Assembly (NCBI GenBank): GCA_022838965.1
Contig: JALHDK010000031.1
Coordinates: 1 to 13,005 of the forward strand
DNA from: Actinomycetales bacterium
GTDB lineage: Bacteria; Actinomycetota; Actinomycetes; Actinomycetales; Actinomycetaceae
DNA length: 13,005 bases
Reading direction: 5' to 3'
Under the pieces are notes generated by a model, which saw nothing but the letters and a program-made list of their open reading frames with translations, had not been told where the DNA came from and ran no database searches. Shown piece by piece: positions 1 through 5,847 of the stretch; position 1 is the first letter of the stretch; each line of letters opens with the position of its first letter. The translations under genes and the position numbers were made by a program.

Positions 1-197
1 AGGTCGGGAACCAGGGAATCCCGCTCTTGGCCACCTGCGGAACCCGGGACAGAAAGATCCCCCGGGACTCCATGAACCGGCTCCGGGACCTGGTCCCCGG
101 CATCGAGTACCACGAGATCGAGGGCGCCGGCCACCTCGCACACTACGAGTTCCCCGACCTCGTCAACCCCCTCCTCATCCGGTTCCTCAGCGCCTAG
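1..197 (+). CDS. Alpha/beta hydrolase, C-terminal fragment (5' end outside window)
   Basis: Only the last 64 or so codons are present, read in the frame that ends at the TAG at 195-197. The fragment begins VGNQGIPLLATCGTRDR and contains the pattern IPLLATCGTRDRKIP, which fits the strand that carries the acid residue (D of TRD) in alpha/beta hydrolases. About 25 residues later comes IEGAGHLAHYEFPD, the typical loop around the catalytic histidine (GAGH). The spacing of the acid loop, the GxGH loop and a short final helix ending in RFLSA is what the family shows. The nucleophile elbow lies outside the window, so the substrate and enzyme class cannot be told. The gene converges on the LLM oxidoreductase gene with about 52 bp between their stops. 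Confidence 0.75.
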   Translation, partial: VGNQGIPLLATCGTRDRKIPRDSMNRLRDLVPGIEYHEIEGAGHLAHYEFPDLVNPLLIRFLSA

Positions 198-226
198 ACG
201 ACTCTCTCGCGCACTGATCAGACACC

Positions 227-251
227 GACCGAACGGGCGGCTCGCCTGGTC
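227..251. terminator. Weak hairpin between two convergent genes
   Basis: Between the hydrolase stop and the LLM oxidoreductase stop, GACC (227-230) can pair with GGTC (248-251). Inside that, GGGCG (235-239) pairs with CGCCT (243-247) over a 3-base loop, with one G-T pair and a one-sided 4-base bulge. The position suits a bidirectional terminator, but there is no T run and the stem is short, so this is a weak call. Confidence 0.25.
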
Positions 252-1032
252 ATGGTTCGTGCCGCCGTGCGTCACGCCAGCGCACCCACGTCTCCACCAT
301 GGACAGGTCGTAGGCGGGCCCCGAGACACCCACGGTGAACAGCGTCACTCCCGCGGCGACCATCGCGTCGGCGACCTCCGCGGGAGGTCGCGAGACCCCG
401 GCCGAACGCTCGATCCGGGTGGCGTCCCGGCCGACGTCGGTGCCGTGGTTGTTGAGCACGGCGCTCTTCCGGGCGATGGTCGCGGCGTCGCCGAAGCTGT
501 GCCAGATGTCGGCGTGCTCGGCGACGACCCGCAGCGTCTTCCTCTCTCCCCCGCCGCCGATGAGGATCGGGATCTGTCGGGTGGGGGGCGGGTTACCGGC
601 CGTGAGGCGACGGCGGATGCGCGGCATGGCGCGGCCAAGTGCGGCGATGCGCTGCCCAGCGGTGCCGAACTCGTAGCCGAAGGTGTCGTAGTCCTTCTGG
701 AACCAGCCGGCCCCGATGCCGAGAATCAGCCGCCCGCCACTGATGTGGTCCACGGTCCGCGCCATGTCCGCGAGCAGGTCCGGGTTGCGGTAGGAGTTGC
801 AGGTCACGAGCGCGCCGATCTCGATGCGACTGGTCTGCTCGGCCCACGCGCCGAGCATCGTCCAGCACTCGAAGTGCTTGCCGTCCGGGTCACCGGACAG
901 GGGGTAGAAGTGGTCCCAGTTGAAGGCGACGTCGACGCCGATGTCCTCCGCGCGCCGAACGGCGTCCCGGATCTGGACGTAGTCCGCATGCTGCGGCTGG
1001 ATCTGCACGGCGATACGGATGGGGTGGGTCAT
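250..1032 (-). CDS. LLM-class (luciferase-like) F420/flavin-dependent oxidoreductase
   Basis: The 260-residue protein has the luciferase-like monooxygenase (bacterial luciferase TIM-barrel) pattern. It has an N-terminal strand IRIAVQIQPQ, then VAFNWDHFYPL (res. 36-45), which is the usual 'D-H' substrate/cofactor loop. The family signature SGGRLILGIGAGW is at 98-110, and IPILIGGGGERKTLR at 154-168 is the phosphate-binding segment. Actinobacterial members mostly use coenzyme F420, some FMN; the substrate is unknown. It is shorter than many members (300-340 aa) but complete at both ends. The ATG at 1032 has no clear Shine-Dalgarno sequence, but TACGCT lies 6 bases upstream, so the mRNA may be leaderless. 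The gene stands alone, after the CPBP protease gene on the same strand with a 76-bp gap. F420 versus FMN use is inferred from family and host, not read from sequence. Confidence 0.85.
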   Translation of the reverse strand: MTHPIRIAVQIQPQHADYVQIRDAVRRAEDIGVDVAFNWDHFYPLSGDPDGKHFECWTMLGAWAEQTSRIEIGALVTCNSYRNPDLLADMARTVDHISGGRLILGIGAGWFQKDYDTFGYEFGTAGQRIAALGRAMPRIRRRLTAGNPPPTRQIPILIGGGGERKTLRVVAEHADIWHSFGDAATIARKSAVLNNHGTDVGRDATRIERSAGVSRPPAEVADAMVAAGVTLFTVGVSGPAYDLSMVETWVRWRDARRHEP

Positions 1033-1038
1033 TGCCCG

Positions 1039-1044
1039 AGCGTA
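1039..1044 (-). promoter_or_regulatory. Candidate -10 box for a leaderless LLM oxidoreductase transcript
   Basis: On the minus strand TACGCT matches the actinobacterial TAnnnT -10 consensus. Its last base is at -7 if the A of the ATG (1032) is +1, the ideal spacing for a leaderless mRNA. No -35 hexamer is visible. The match is short and could be chance. Confidence 0.4.
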
Positions 1045-1053
1045 CGGCCCACC

Positions 1054-1089
1054 CGGTGGCCGGGGCCACCGTCCCGGGGCGCGCGCCCC
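1054..1089. repeat. Two adjacent GC-rich inverted repeats between CPBP protease and LLM genes
   Basis: CGGTGGC (1054-1060) and GCCACCG (1065-1071) form a perfect 7-bp stem with a 4-base loop. GGGGC (1076-1080) and GCCCC (1085-1089) form a second stem over GCGC. They lie downstream of the CPBP protease stop and upstream of the LLM gene's -10 box. They could be a T-less terminator of the first gene, an operator for the second, or both. Confidence 0.4.
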
Positions 1090-1108
1090 AGCGTGAGGCT
1101 GGAGTCCG

Positions 1109-1930
1109 TCACACCGCGTGAGGCGTGCGAAGGAAGTACGTGCGATCGAGGATGAGGATCGTGGCCGCGGCCAGCAGGAACATGCCCAGCACCCAGAGGT
1201 ATCCGGTCGTGGTGCGGAGGACGGGCAGGAGCCACAGGGACAGGTTGAGCTGGGTGTGCAGCAGGATGGCCGCCAGGACGCTGCCGTTGGTGTGCGCCGC
1301 CACCCAGGTGAATGCGATGCTCGCGGCGACGACGGTCAGAGCGAAGGACCAGAAGGGCGTCACGTAGAACATGCCCGTCCGGGCGGGCGGCACGAGGAAC
1401 TGCGGTCCATGCCAGAGGGCCCACACGCTGCCGAGGACCACGGAGGACACCAGAGGGGTGTAGCGGTCGAGCAGCCGCGGCAGGGCGTAACCCCGCCAGC
1501 CGAACTCTTCCTGGAATGGTCCACTGGTGAACATCACCGAGAGGAAGACGAACGGCAGGTACCGCACCATGCCGTGTGCCTCGGACGGCGGGACGGCACC
1601 GTCCACCGCAACACCCGCGGCGTACGCGCCGCCGACCAGCACCGGGAAGAACAGGAGGGACACCGCCCACCACGTCACCCCGAACCGGTAATCGACCCCC
1701 TTCTTCAGCAGATCCCGAACGCCTCGCGTCCCGTTCTCCCGGTGGACCAGGAAGAGTGCCACGACCAACGGACCCAGAGCGCCCACGAAACCCAGGTTTG
1801 TCCACCATGCGTCAGGGAGCACCCCGCGCTTGCCGAGGGCGTCCGGCACCCAGAACAACCAGGTGAAGGCCGTCGTGAGGACGAAGAAGCGCCATGGCCC
1901 CTGCCGGCTGCCCGCGGGTGTCTCGCTCAT
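1109..1930 (-). CDS. CPBP-family (CAAX-like) intramembrane metalloprotease
   Basis: This 273-residue integral membrane protein has the three conserved motifs of the CPBP/Abi (type II CAAX prenyl endopeptidase-like) family. Motif 1 is EEFGWRGY (res. 141-148; E141, E142, R146), motif 2 is WHGPQF (H174) and motif 3 is HTQLN (H225, N229). Glutamates and histidines of these motifs form the metal or catalytic site in the family. Hydrophobic segments lie near 13-30, 46-64, 85-108, 124-136, 159-176, 190-212, 217-236 and 243-262. I chose the ATG at 1930 because GAGGAGCT stands 5 bases before it. The frame stays open 27 codons further upstream, but those codons have neither a good ribosome site nor family-like sequence. 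Bacterial members are linked to bacteriocin self-immunity or membrane protein processing; the substrate here is unknown. No prenyl-protein or bacteriocin gene is adjacent. Confidence 0.88.
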   Translation of the reverse strand: MSETPAGSRQGPWRFFVLTTAFTWLFWVPDALGKRGVLPDAWWTNLGFVGALGPLVVALFLVHRENGTRGVRDLLKKGVDYRFGVTWWAVSLLFFPVLVGGAYAAGVAVDGAVPPSEAHGMVRYLPFVFLSVMFTSGPFQEEFGWRGYALPRLLDRYTPLVSSVVLGSVWALWHGPQFLVPPARTGMFYVTPFWSFALTVVAASIAFTWVAAHTNGSVLAAILLHTQLNLSLWLLPVLRTTTGYLWVLGMFLLAAATILILDRTYFLRTPHAV

Positions 1931-1935
1931 CTGCC

Positions 1936-1943
1936 AGCTCCTC
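1936..1943 (-). promoter_or_regulatory. Ribosome binding site fixing the CPBP protease start
   Basis: On the minus strand GAGGAGCT ends 5 bases before the ATG at 1930. It is one of the best Shine-Dalgarno matches in the window and rejects the 27-codon longer reading. Confidence 0.7.
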
Positions 1944-2010
1944 TCGATCCTGGGGTGCGGCGCCTGTCCTCCATGAGAGCACGGTTGGCACACTTCGTCC
2001 GCGGAAGACA

Positions 2011-2096
2011 TGAATCCGCGTGGAGGTAGGTGAATCCGCGTTGCGGAAGTGGATCTGCGTGGAGGTAGGTGAATCCGCGTGGCGGAGGTGAATCTG
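2011..2096. repeat. Tandem repeat array, 19/20-bp units with a 39-bp higher-order period
   Basis: Units are TGAATCCGCGTGGAGGTAGG (2011-2030), TGAATCCGCGTTGCGGAAG (2031-2049), TGGATCTGCGTGGAGGTAGG (2050-2069) and TGAATCCGCGTGGCGGAGG (2070-2088), then a partial TGAATCTG (2089-2096). Units 1 and 3 are alike (20 bp), as are 2 and 4 (19 bp), giving two copies of a 39-bp block. Because 39 bp is 13 codons, one minus-strand frame reads a repeating ADSPTSTRIH-like peptide, which is probably incidental. The array lies about 80 bp upstream of the CPBP protease start. It could be binding sites, an insertion-sequence end remnant or an interspersed repeat; I cannot decide. Confidence 0.8.
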
Positions 2097-2124
2097 GTTA
2101 CTGAGGCGAGTCAGTCTCACCTCC
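2084..2124. repeat. Nested inverted repeat at the right edge of the tandem array
   Basis: GGAGGTGA (2084-2091) is perfectly complemented by TCACCTCC (2117-2124). Inside it, ACTGA (2100-2104) pairs with TCAGT (2111-2115) across a 6-base loop. The left arm overlaps the last repeat units. It lies about 100 bp past the VOC gene stop on the minus strand, so it could help end that transcript. No T run follows. Confidence 0.5.
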
Positions 2125-2226
2125 CCTGGGACGATGACCTGACCACCACACCCGCCGCCCCCACATCCACCCCAGATCGCGCTACGTGATGGCCCCCGCT
2201 CCAACGTTCCGGCCAGTTCTGTCTGG

Positions 2227-2712
2227 TCAGGGGCCCGCCACTGCCCGCTCGATCGCGCCGACGTCGATCCTCTGCATGGTGAGCATGGCGGCGAATGCGC
2301 GCCCGGACACGGACGGTTCGTCCGATGCCATGGCCTCGATCAGCACTCTCGGCGTGATCTGCCAGGACACGCCCCACCGGTCCTTGCACCAGCCGCAGGC
2401 GCTCTCCTGCCCGCCGTTACCAACGATGGCGTCCCAATACCGATCGGTCTCCGCCTGGTCCTCCGTCGCGATCTGGAAGGAGAAGGCCTCACTCTGCCTG
2501 AACGCAGGGCCTCCGTTCAGGCCGATACACGGAATCCCGCACACCGTGAACTCGACCGTCAGGACGTCGCCCGCCTGGCCGCCTGGAAAATCTCCCGGAG
2601 CCCGGCGCACGGCGCCCACGCGGCTGTCGGGGAACACGCTGGCGTAGAACGCGGCTGCCTCCTCGGCATCCTTGTCGAACCAAAGGCAGATGGTGTTCTT
2701 CGGGACATCCAT
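2227..2712 (-). CDS. VOC-family protein, PhnB / '3-demethylubiquinone-9 3-methyltransferase-like'
   Basis: The 161-residue protein matches the PhnB-like glyoxalase/VOC subfamily nearly end to end. It has ICLWFDKDAEEAAAFYASVF (8-27), VEFTVCGIPCIGLNGGPAF (53-71) and EAFSFQIAT (75-83). The central segment is DRYWDAIVGNGGQESACGW (90-108), with KDRWGVSWQITPRVL at 110-124, and the C-terminal AAMLTMQRIDV segment closes the fold. Many databases label such proteins as ubiquinone methyltransferases, but they have no SAM-binding motif and that name is almost certainly wrong. The real activity of this subfamily is not established. I chose the ATG at 2712 because AAGGAGA lies 5 bases upstream and similarity begins there. 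The frame is open 61 codons further but would run into the divergent response regulator gene. The gene is divergent from that regulator, 136 bp apart, and looks monocistronic. Confidence 0.88.
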   Translation of the reverse strand: MDVPKNTICLWFDKDAEEAAAFYASVFPDSRVGAVRRAPGDFPGGQAGDVLTVEFTVCGIPCIGLNGGPAFRQSEAFSFQIATEDQAETDRYWDAIVGNGGQESACGWCKDRWGVSWQITPRVLIEAMASDEPSVSGRAFAAMLTMQRIDVGAIERAVAGP

Positions 2713-2717
2713 CACCG

Positions 2718-2724
2718 TCTCCTT
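2718..2724 (-). promoter_or_regulatory. Ribosome binding site fixing the VOC protein start
   Basis: On the minus strand AAGGAGA ends 5 bases before the ATG at 2712. It decides against the upstream in-frame starts that would overlap the divergent regulator gene. Confidence 0.7.
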
Positions 2725-2805
2725 CACTGCGGACAGGCGGACACGGTACGCCGCACGTCGCCGGCGGGACAAGGGGGCACCCGCTTTGCGGCGGAGGAGC
2801 ATACC

Positions 2806-2826
2806 CGTCGCCGCGGGACGGCGACG
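2806..2826. promoter_or_regulatory. Perfect 8-bp inverted repeat upstream of the response regulator gene
   Basis: CGTCGCCG (2806-2813) is complemented exactly by CGGCGACG (2819-2826) across CGGGA. It ends 7 bases before the candidate -10 box and covers the place of a -35 element, as an operator of an autoregulated gene would. It shares the half-site TCGCCG/CGGCGA with the repeat before glgX. The operator role is inference. Confidence 0.4.
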
Positions 2827-2833
2827 CTTCTGA

Positions 2834-2839
2834 TAGCGT
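2834..2839 (+). promoter_or_regulatory. Candidate -10 box for the response regulator operon
   Basis: TAGCGT fits TAnnnT and would place the transcript start near 2846, only about 3 bases before the ATG at 2849. The leader would then be almost absent, which agrees with the lack of a good Shine-Dalgarno sequence. No clear -35 hexamer is seen. Confidence 0.35.
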
Positions 2840-2848
2840 GGAACGTCC

Positions 2849-3562
2849 ATGAGTGGCGGGGGGCGTGACGTGGCGACTGGCAGTGCGATGTCCATGGATC
2901 ATGATTCCGCGCCCGTGCTGGTTGCCGGCGTCGACGACCATCCGCTCGTGTTGCGGGGCCTGGCGGCGTATTTCGCCGAGTTCGAACCCGATATTCGCCT
3001 GACGGTGGTGGCGGCGACGGTCCCGCACCTGCTGGCGTCGTGGGATCCCGGGATTTCGGTGGTTCTGCTGGACATCCAGCTCGCGGACGGGAGCGGTCCG
3101 GAGGAGAACGTGGAGCGCCTGCTCGCTGCCGGGGCTAAGGTGGTGGTCCTGACCAGCGAGCACCGGCCGGCGATTGTGCAGCGGGTGCTGGAGGCGGGCG
3201 CCCTCGGACTTGTCCTGAAGGAGGACCCGGAGGAGGCGATCACCGAGGCGATCCGGTCGGCAGCAGCGGGACGGTTCTTCGTCTCGAGCCGGCTGGCCCA
3301 TGGCATTGTCGCCGATCCGAGAGGGATGGTCCGGCTGTCCGAGCGGGAGCGTGACGTGCTGAGTCTTCTTGCCCGCGGGCTGCCGTGGACGACGATCGCC
3401 CGCACCCTGTCCACGAGCACGGACACGGCCCGGACCTACTGTTACCGCGCGATCGAGAAGTACGCGCAGGCGGGCGCCACGATTCGGAACGGCCCGAAGG
3501 AGGTCGCCTACCGGGCGATGGTCGACGGTCACCTCGGTACCGACGACCGCCAGCGACGATGA
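2849..3562 (+). CDS. NarL/LuxR-type two-component response regulator
   Basis: The protein has 237 residues in two domains. The receiver domain covers about 22-143: acidic pair D29/D30 (VAGVDDHPLV), phospho-acceptor D75 in VVLLDIQLADG, switch T102 (VVLTSE) and conserved K124 (LVLKED). A LuxR-type helix-turn-helix covers about 162-206, starting LSERERDVLSLLARGLPW, with IARTLSTSTDTARTY as the turn and recognition helix. It is expected to bind DNA after phosphorylation by the kinase-like protein encoded next, whose start codon overlaps this stop (ATGA, 3559-3562). The start is not certain. ATG 2849 follows a -10-like box at near-leaderless spacing, but ATG 2888 or 2894 would still include the whole receiver domain, and none has a strong ribosome site. 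Targets are unknown; the perfect inverted repeat upstream makes autoregulation plausible. Confidence 0.92.
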   Translation: MSGGGRDVATGSAMSMDHDSAPVLVAGVDDHPLVLRGLAAYFAEFEPDIRLTVVAATVPHLLASWDPGISVVLLDIQLADGSGPEENVERLLAAGAKVVVLTSEHRPAIVQRVLEAGALGLVLKEDPEEAITEAIRSAAAGRFFVSSRLAHGIVADPRGMVRLSERERDVLSLLARGLPWTTIARTLSTSTDTARTYCYRAIEKYAQAGATIRNGPKEVAYRAMVDGHLGTDDRQRR

Positions 3563-5847
3563 CGGCGGTGGTGTCACCAGCGGAGTTGACACCGCGAACG
3601 TACCGGGATGGTGTGGAACTGCTGCTCCGCCGGGGGTGGGCGGTCCTGCTGTTCGGCTTCAGCGCCGGGTGGGCGGTTTCCGTGACGACGGCGTGGGCCC
3701 GGTTGAGCGCCCCGTCGCGAGTGGTGGCAACGCTCTTCGTGATCGCGGCGGTGGTCGCCGGTATCCGGGCGTTCCGGGGGGTGGCCGACGGGCGTGATGT
3801 GGCACTGCTGGCCGCATTCGCCGTGCTCGGTCCCCTCGCCCTTGTCATGGAACCGGCGGGGGCACTGGCGCGGGGACTGCGCCCCATGCCCTCGATCGCG
3901 TGTGCCATCGGAATACTCGAGCTGGCCCCCAAGGGCATGCAGCGCGCCAGCGTGGCCGCTGCGGCGGCCGTTCTCCTCGTGGGTGAGTCCCTCGCTGGGA
4001 GCGGGATCCTCGCACTGGAGACCACGCTGTCGTTCCTGGCACCCTGCCTTGCCACAGTCGGACTGGTGACCGCGTCCCGGCGGGCGAGTTCGCGGGCAGA
4101 TGAGGCCGCCCGCGATCAGGCGCGGCGCGCTGCCGAGTCCGCGCGGCAGGCGGCCAGCCGGGCAGCGGTGCGTGACGTGCTGGCGTTGCTGCATGACCAC
4201 GTGGCGGCAGCGCTGCGAGCGATCAGCCTTCGCGAGGTTGGCGTGTCTGAGGCGCGGGTCGTGGCGGCGGAGGCGACGCGGGCGCTGGAGGCGAGCCGGA
4301 CCGAGCGGACAGCGGCGGCCCGGCACGAGGAGGGTGCGCTGTGCGCCCTCGACGACGTCATCCGCCACATCCCGACCCCCGCTGGTCTCGAGGTCACTCT
4401 CAACATCCGGGAGGTGGGGCTCCTCCCGTGCGATGTGGTCCGAGCATTTGAACGGGCCGCGCGAGAGTCCCTGCGCAACGTGACGCGGCACGCCCGGGCC
4501 CGCCGCGTGACCCTGTCCCTGGCGAGGGAGGGCCGCACCGTGATCCTCGTCGTGGAGGACGATGGAGCCGGACTGCCCGACGGCGGTGACCATCTCGGAT
4601 TCGGCCTCGCCCACTCCGTCGTTCGGGCCATGGGCGACGTTGGCGGTGACGCGCGCTTCTCGAGCACCACCGGACGCGGGACTCGCGTCGAACTCACCTG
4701 GAGGGAGGAGGGAACCGTCGAACCGCCCCCGCCCAGCAGGGTAGACCTTCTCCAGGCCGCGCTCCCCGACCTGCGCAGAGCCCTGGCCCTCGTGACGCTC
4801 CCCTTCCTCGCCGTCTCCGCCTACTCGGCGGTCCGCTACTCGCTCACCGAACCGGCGGACAACCTGCCCTGGCTCGCGTGGTTCGGGGTGCTGGCTCTGG
4901 TGACCGTCGCGGTCGTGCTGGTTCTCCACGTCCCCGCCCGGGTGTCGGTGCTCGCGCTCACCTACGCCGTCTGCGGCGTCGTCGCCAGCCTCGTGCTGGC
5001 CCCGCCTGACGTTCTGCGGGTGGACGACTACGGAACCTGGCCCGTTGCTGCCATCACTCCGCTCCTGGCCGTGCTGGTCACCGTCCGCCCGCCACGCGAG
5101 GCCCTCACCGCCATCGCCTGCCTGCAGGGCGCCGTGATGGGGTTGACACTCATGGGCCACCTCGGCGACCCCGCACCCGCTGCCCGGATCATGACCGTGA
5201 CTCCGCTCGCCCTCTCGACGGTGACGGCGACGCTCATGGCGTGGGCCTTGAGCCACGGGCTCCTGACCCTCGGCACGGTGGTGAGCGACGCCGAGGCGGA
5301 ACGCCGCAGGGACGCGGCGGCGCGAGCCGCCCAGCAGGCCCGGACGACCATCGAAACCCGCTGCCTCGCCGACCTCCACGACCTTGTCCTCCCCTTCCTG
5401 CGGTCCGTCGCCGACGGTACCGTCGGGGACTCCGCCGTCAGCCGGCAGCGCGCCCGCGACCTCGAACTCGCGGTGCGGGATGAGATGCATCTCCCCGGTG
5501 TCCTGGATGGTCCGGCCCGCGCGACCCTGCGCACTGCGCGCGCAACAGGCACGCGGGTCACGATCCAGGCCGACACCCCCGACGGCCTCGCCCCCGCAGC
5601 CCTGCGCGACGTCATTATCAGGACCCTGGCGGGCGTGCCGAAGCCCGACGAGTGTGTCCTGACGGTGCGGGGATCAGGACCGGATGTGCACGTCACGATC
5701 GTGGCGGTCCCGGGAGATCCGGGCCGCGCCGAACGACTCCGCCACGCCTTCCCGGAGGAACTGGCAGTTCTCGAGAACTCCCCCGACGTCCTCTGGGCGG
5801 AGTGGCGCCCGGCTCATCCCGACGCCAGGCTGGGGTCGAGCGGTTAG
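3559..5847 (+). CDS. Tandem two-module membrane histidine kinase (second module degenerate)
   Basis: This 762-residue protein is the expected partner of the preceding regulator. Module 1 has hydrophobic segments within 26-172, an Ala/Arg/Glu-rich likely coiled coil (174-205) and a HisKA_3-like LLHDHVAAALRAI with H212. A complete HATPase follows: N box ESLRNVTRHA (303-312, N307), G1 VEDDGAGLP (332-340, D335), G2 GFGL (347-350) and a TGRGTRVEL segment (371-379). Module 2 repeats the plan: membrane segments within about 408-575, a charged coil (577-600) and DLHDLVLPFLRSV with H607. In its ATPase-like C-terminus, ALRDVIIRTL stands where the N box should be but lacks the asparagine, and no DxGxG is present. 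The halves look like an old duplication. Module 1 is probably the active kinase; module 2 may sense or control. There is no extracellular domain, so the signal may be membrane-borne. The start is fixed by the ATGA overlap. The 3' end overlaps the convergent operon by 4 bp. Confidence 0.88.
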   Translation: MTAVVSPAELTPRTYRDGVELLLRRGWAVLLFGFSAGWAVSVTTAWARLSAPSRVVATLFVIAAVVAGIRAFRGVADGRDVALLAAFAVLGPLALVMEPAGALARGLRPMPSIACAIGILELAPKGMQRASVAAAAAVLLVGESLAGSGILALETTLSFLAPCLATVGLVTASRRASSRADEAARDQARRAAESARQAASRAAVRDVLALLHDHVAAALRAISLREVGVSEARVVAAEATRALEASRTERTAAARHEEGALCALDDVIRHIPTPAGLEVTLNIREVGLLPCDVVRAFERAARESLRNVTRHARARRVTLSLAREGRTVILVVEDDGAGLPDGGDHLGFGLAHSVVRAMGDVGGDARFSSTTGRGTRVELTWREEGTVEPPPPSRVDLLQAALPDLRRALALVTLPFLAVSAYSAVRYSLTEPADNLPWLAWFGVLALVTVAVVLVLHVPARVSVLALTYAVCGVVASLVLAPPDVLRVDDYGTWPVAAITPLLAVLVTVRPPREALTAIACLQGAVMGLTLMGHLGDPAPAARIMTVTPLALSTVTATLMAWALSHGLLTLGTVVSDAEAERRRDAAARAAQQARTTIETRCLADLHDLVLPFLRSVADGTVGDSAVSRQRARDLELAVRDEMHLPGVLDGPARATLRTARATGTRVTIQADTPDGLAPAALRDVIIRTLAGVPKPDECVLTVRGSGPDVHVTIVAVPGDPGRAERLRHAFPEELAVLENSPDVLWAEWRPAHPDARLGSSG

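Larger units (their letters stand above)
1931..2226. other. Gene-free stretch between CPBP protease and VOC genes
   Basis: These 296 bases contain the CPBP protease ribosome site, a tandem repeat array (2011-2096) and a nested inverted repeat (2084-2124). After that comes a C-rich run around 2140-2170 with nothing recognisable. A minus-strand frame (2204-1812) is open across it, but it has no ribosome site, is mostly low complexity and repeats, and runs into the protease gene in another frame. I do not call it a gene. Confidence 0.6.

Noticed and set aside
2011..2096. Possible CRISPR array
   Set aside because: Units are contiguous 19-20 bp repeats with no unique spacers, and no cas gene is nearby.
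1812..2204. Minus-strand 130-codon frame across the tandem repeats with an ADSPTST..IH peptide repeat
   Set aside because: It has no ribosome site and a Gly/Cys low-complexity start. It overlaps the CPBP protease start in another frame, and its periodicity follows from the 39-bp DNA repeat being 13 codons.
2227..2712. 3-demethylubiquinone-9 3-methyltransferase activity for the VOC protein
   Set aside because: The name is inherited from database labels of the PhnB-like family; no SAM-binding motif is present.
2713..2895. N-terminal extension of the VOC protein from an ATG at 2895
   Set aside because: It would overlap the response regulator gene and adds an Arg/Pro-rich non-family segment; ATG 2712 has a good ribosome site and matches the family start.
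3385..3558. Upstream extension of the kinase frame starting inside the response regulator
   Set aside because: It is the +1 shadow of the regulator's helix-turn-helix region; ATG 3559 gives the standard ATGA overlap.
3574..5490. Minus-strand open frame of 638 codons opposite the kinase gene
   Set aside because: It is the antisense shadow of the kinase coding sequence, G/R/H/E-rich and without a domain; the plus strand holds clear kinase boxes.
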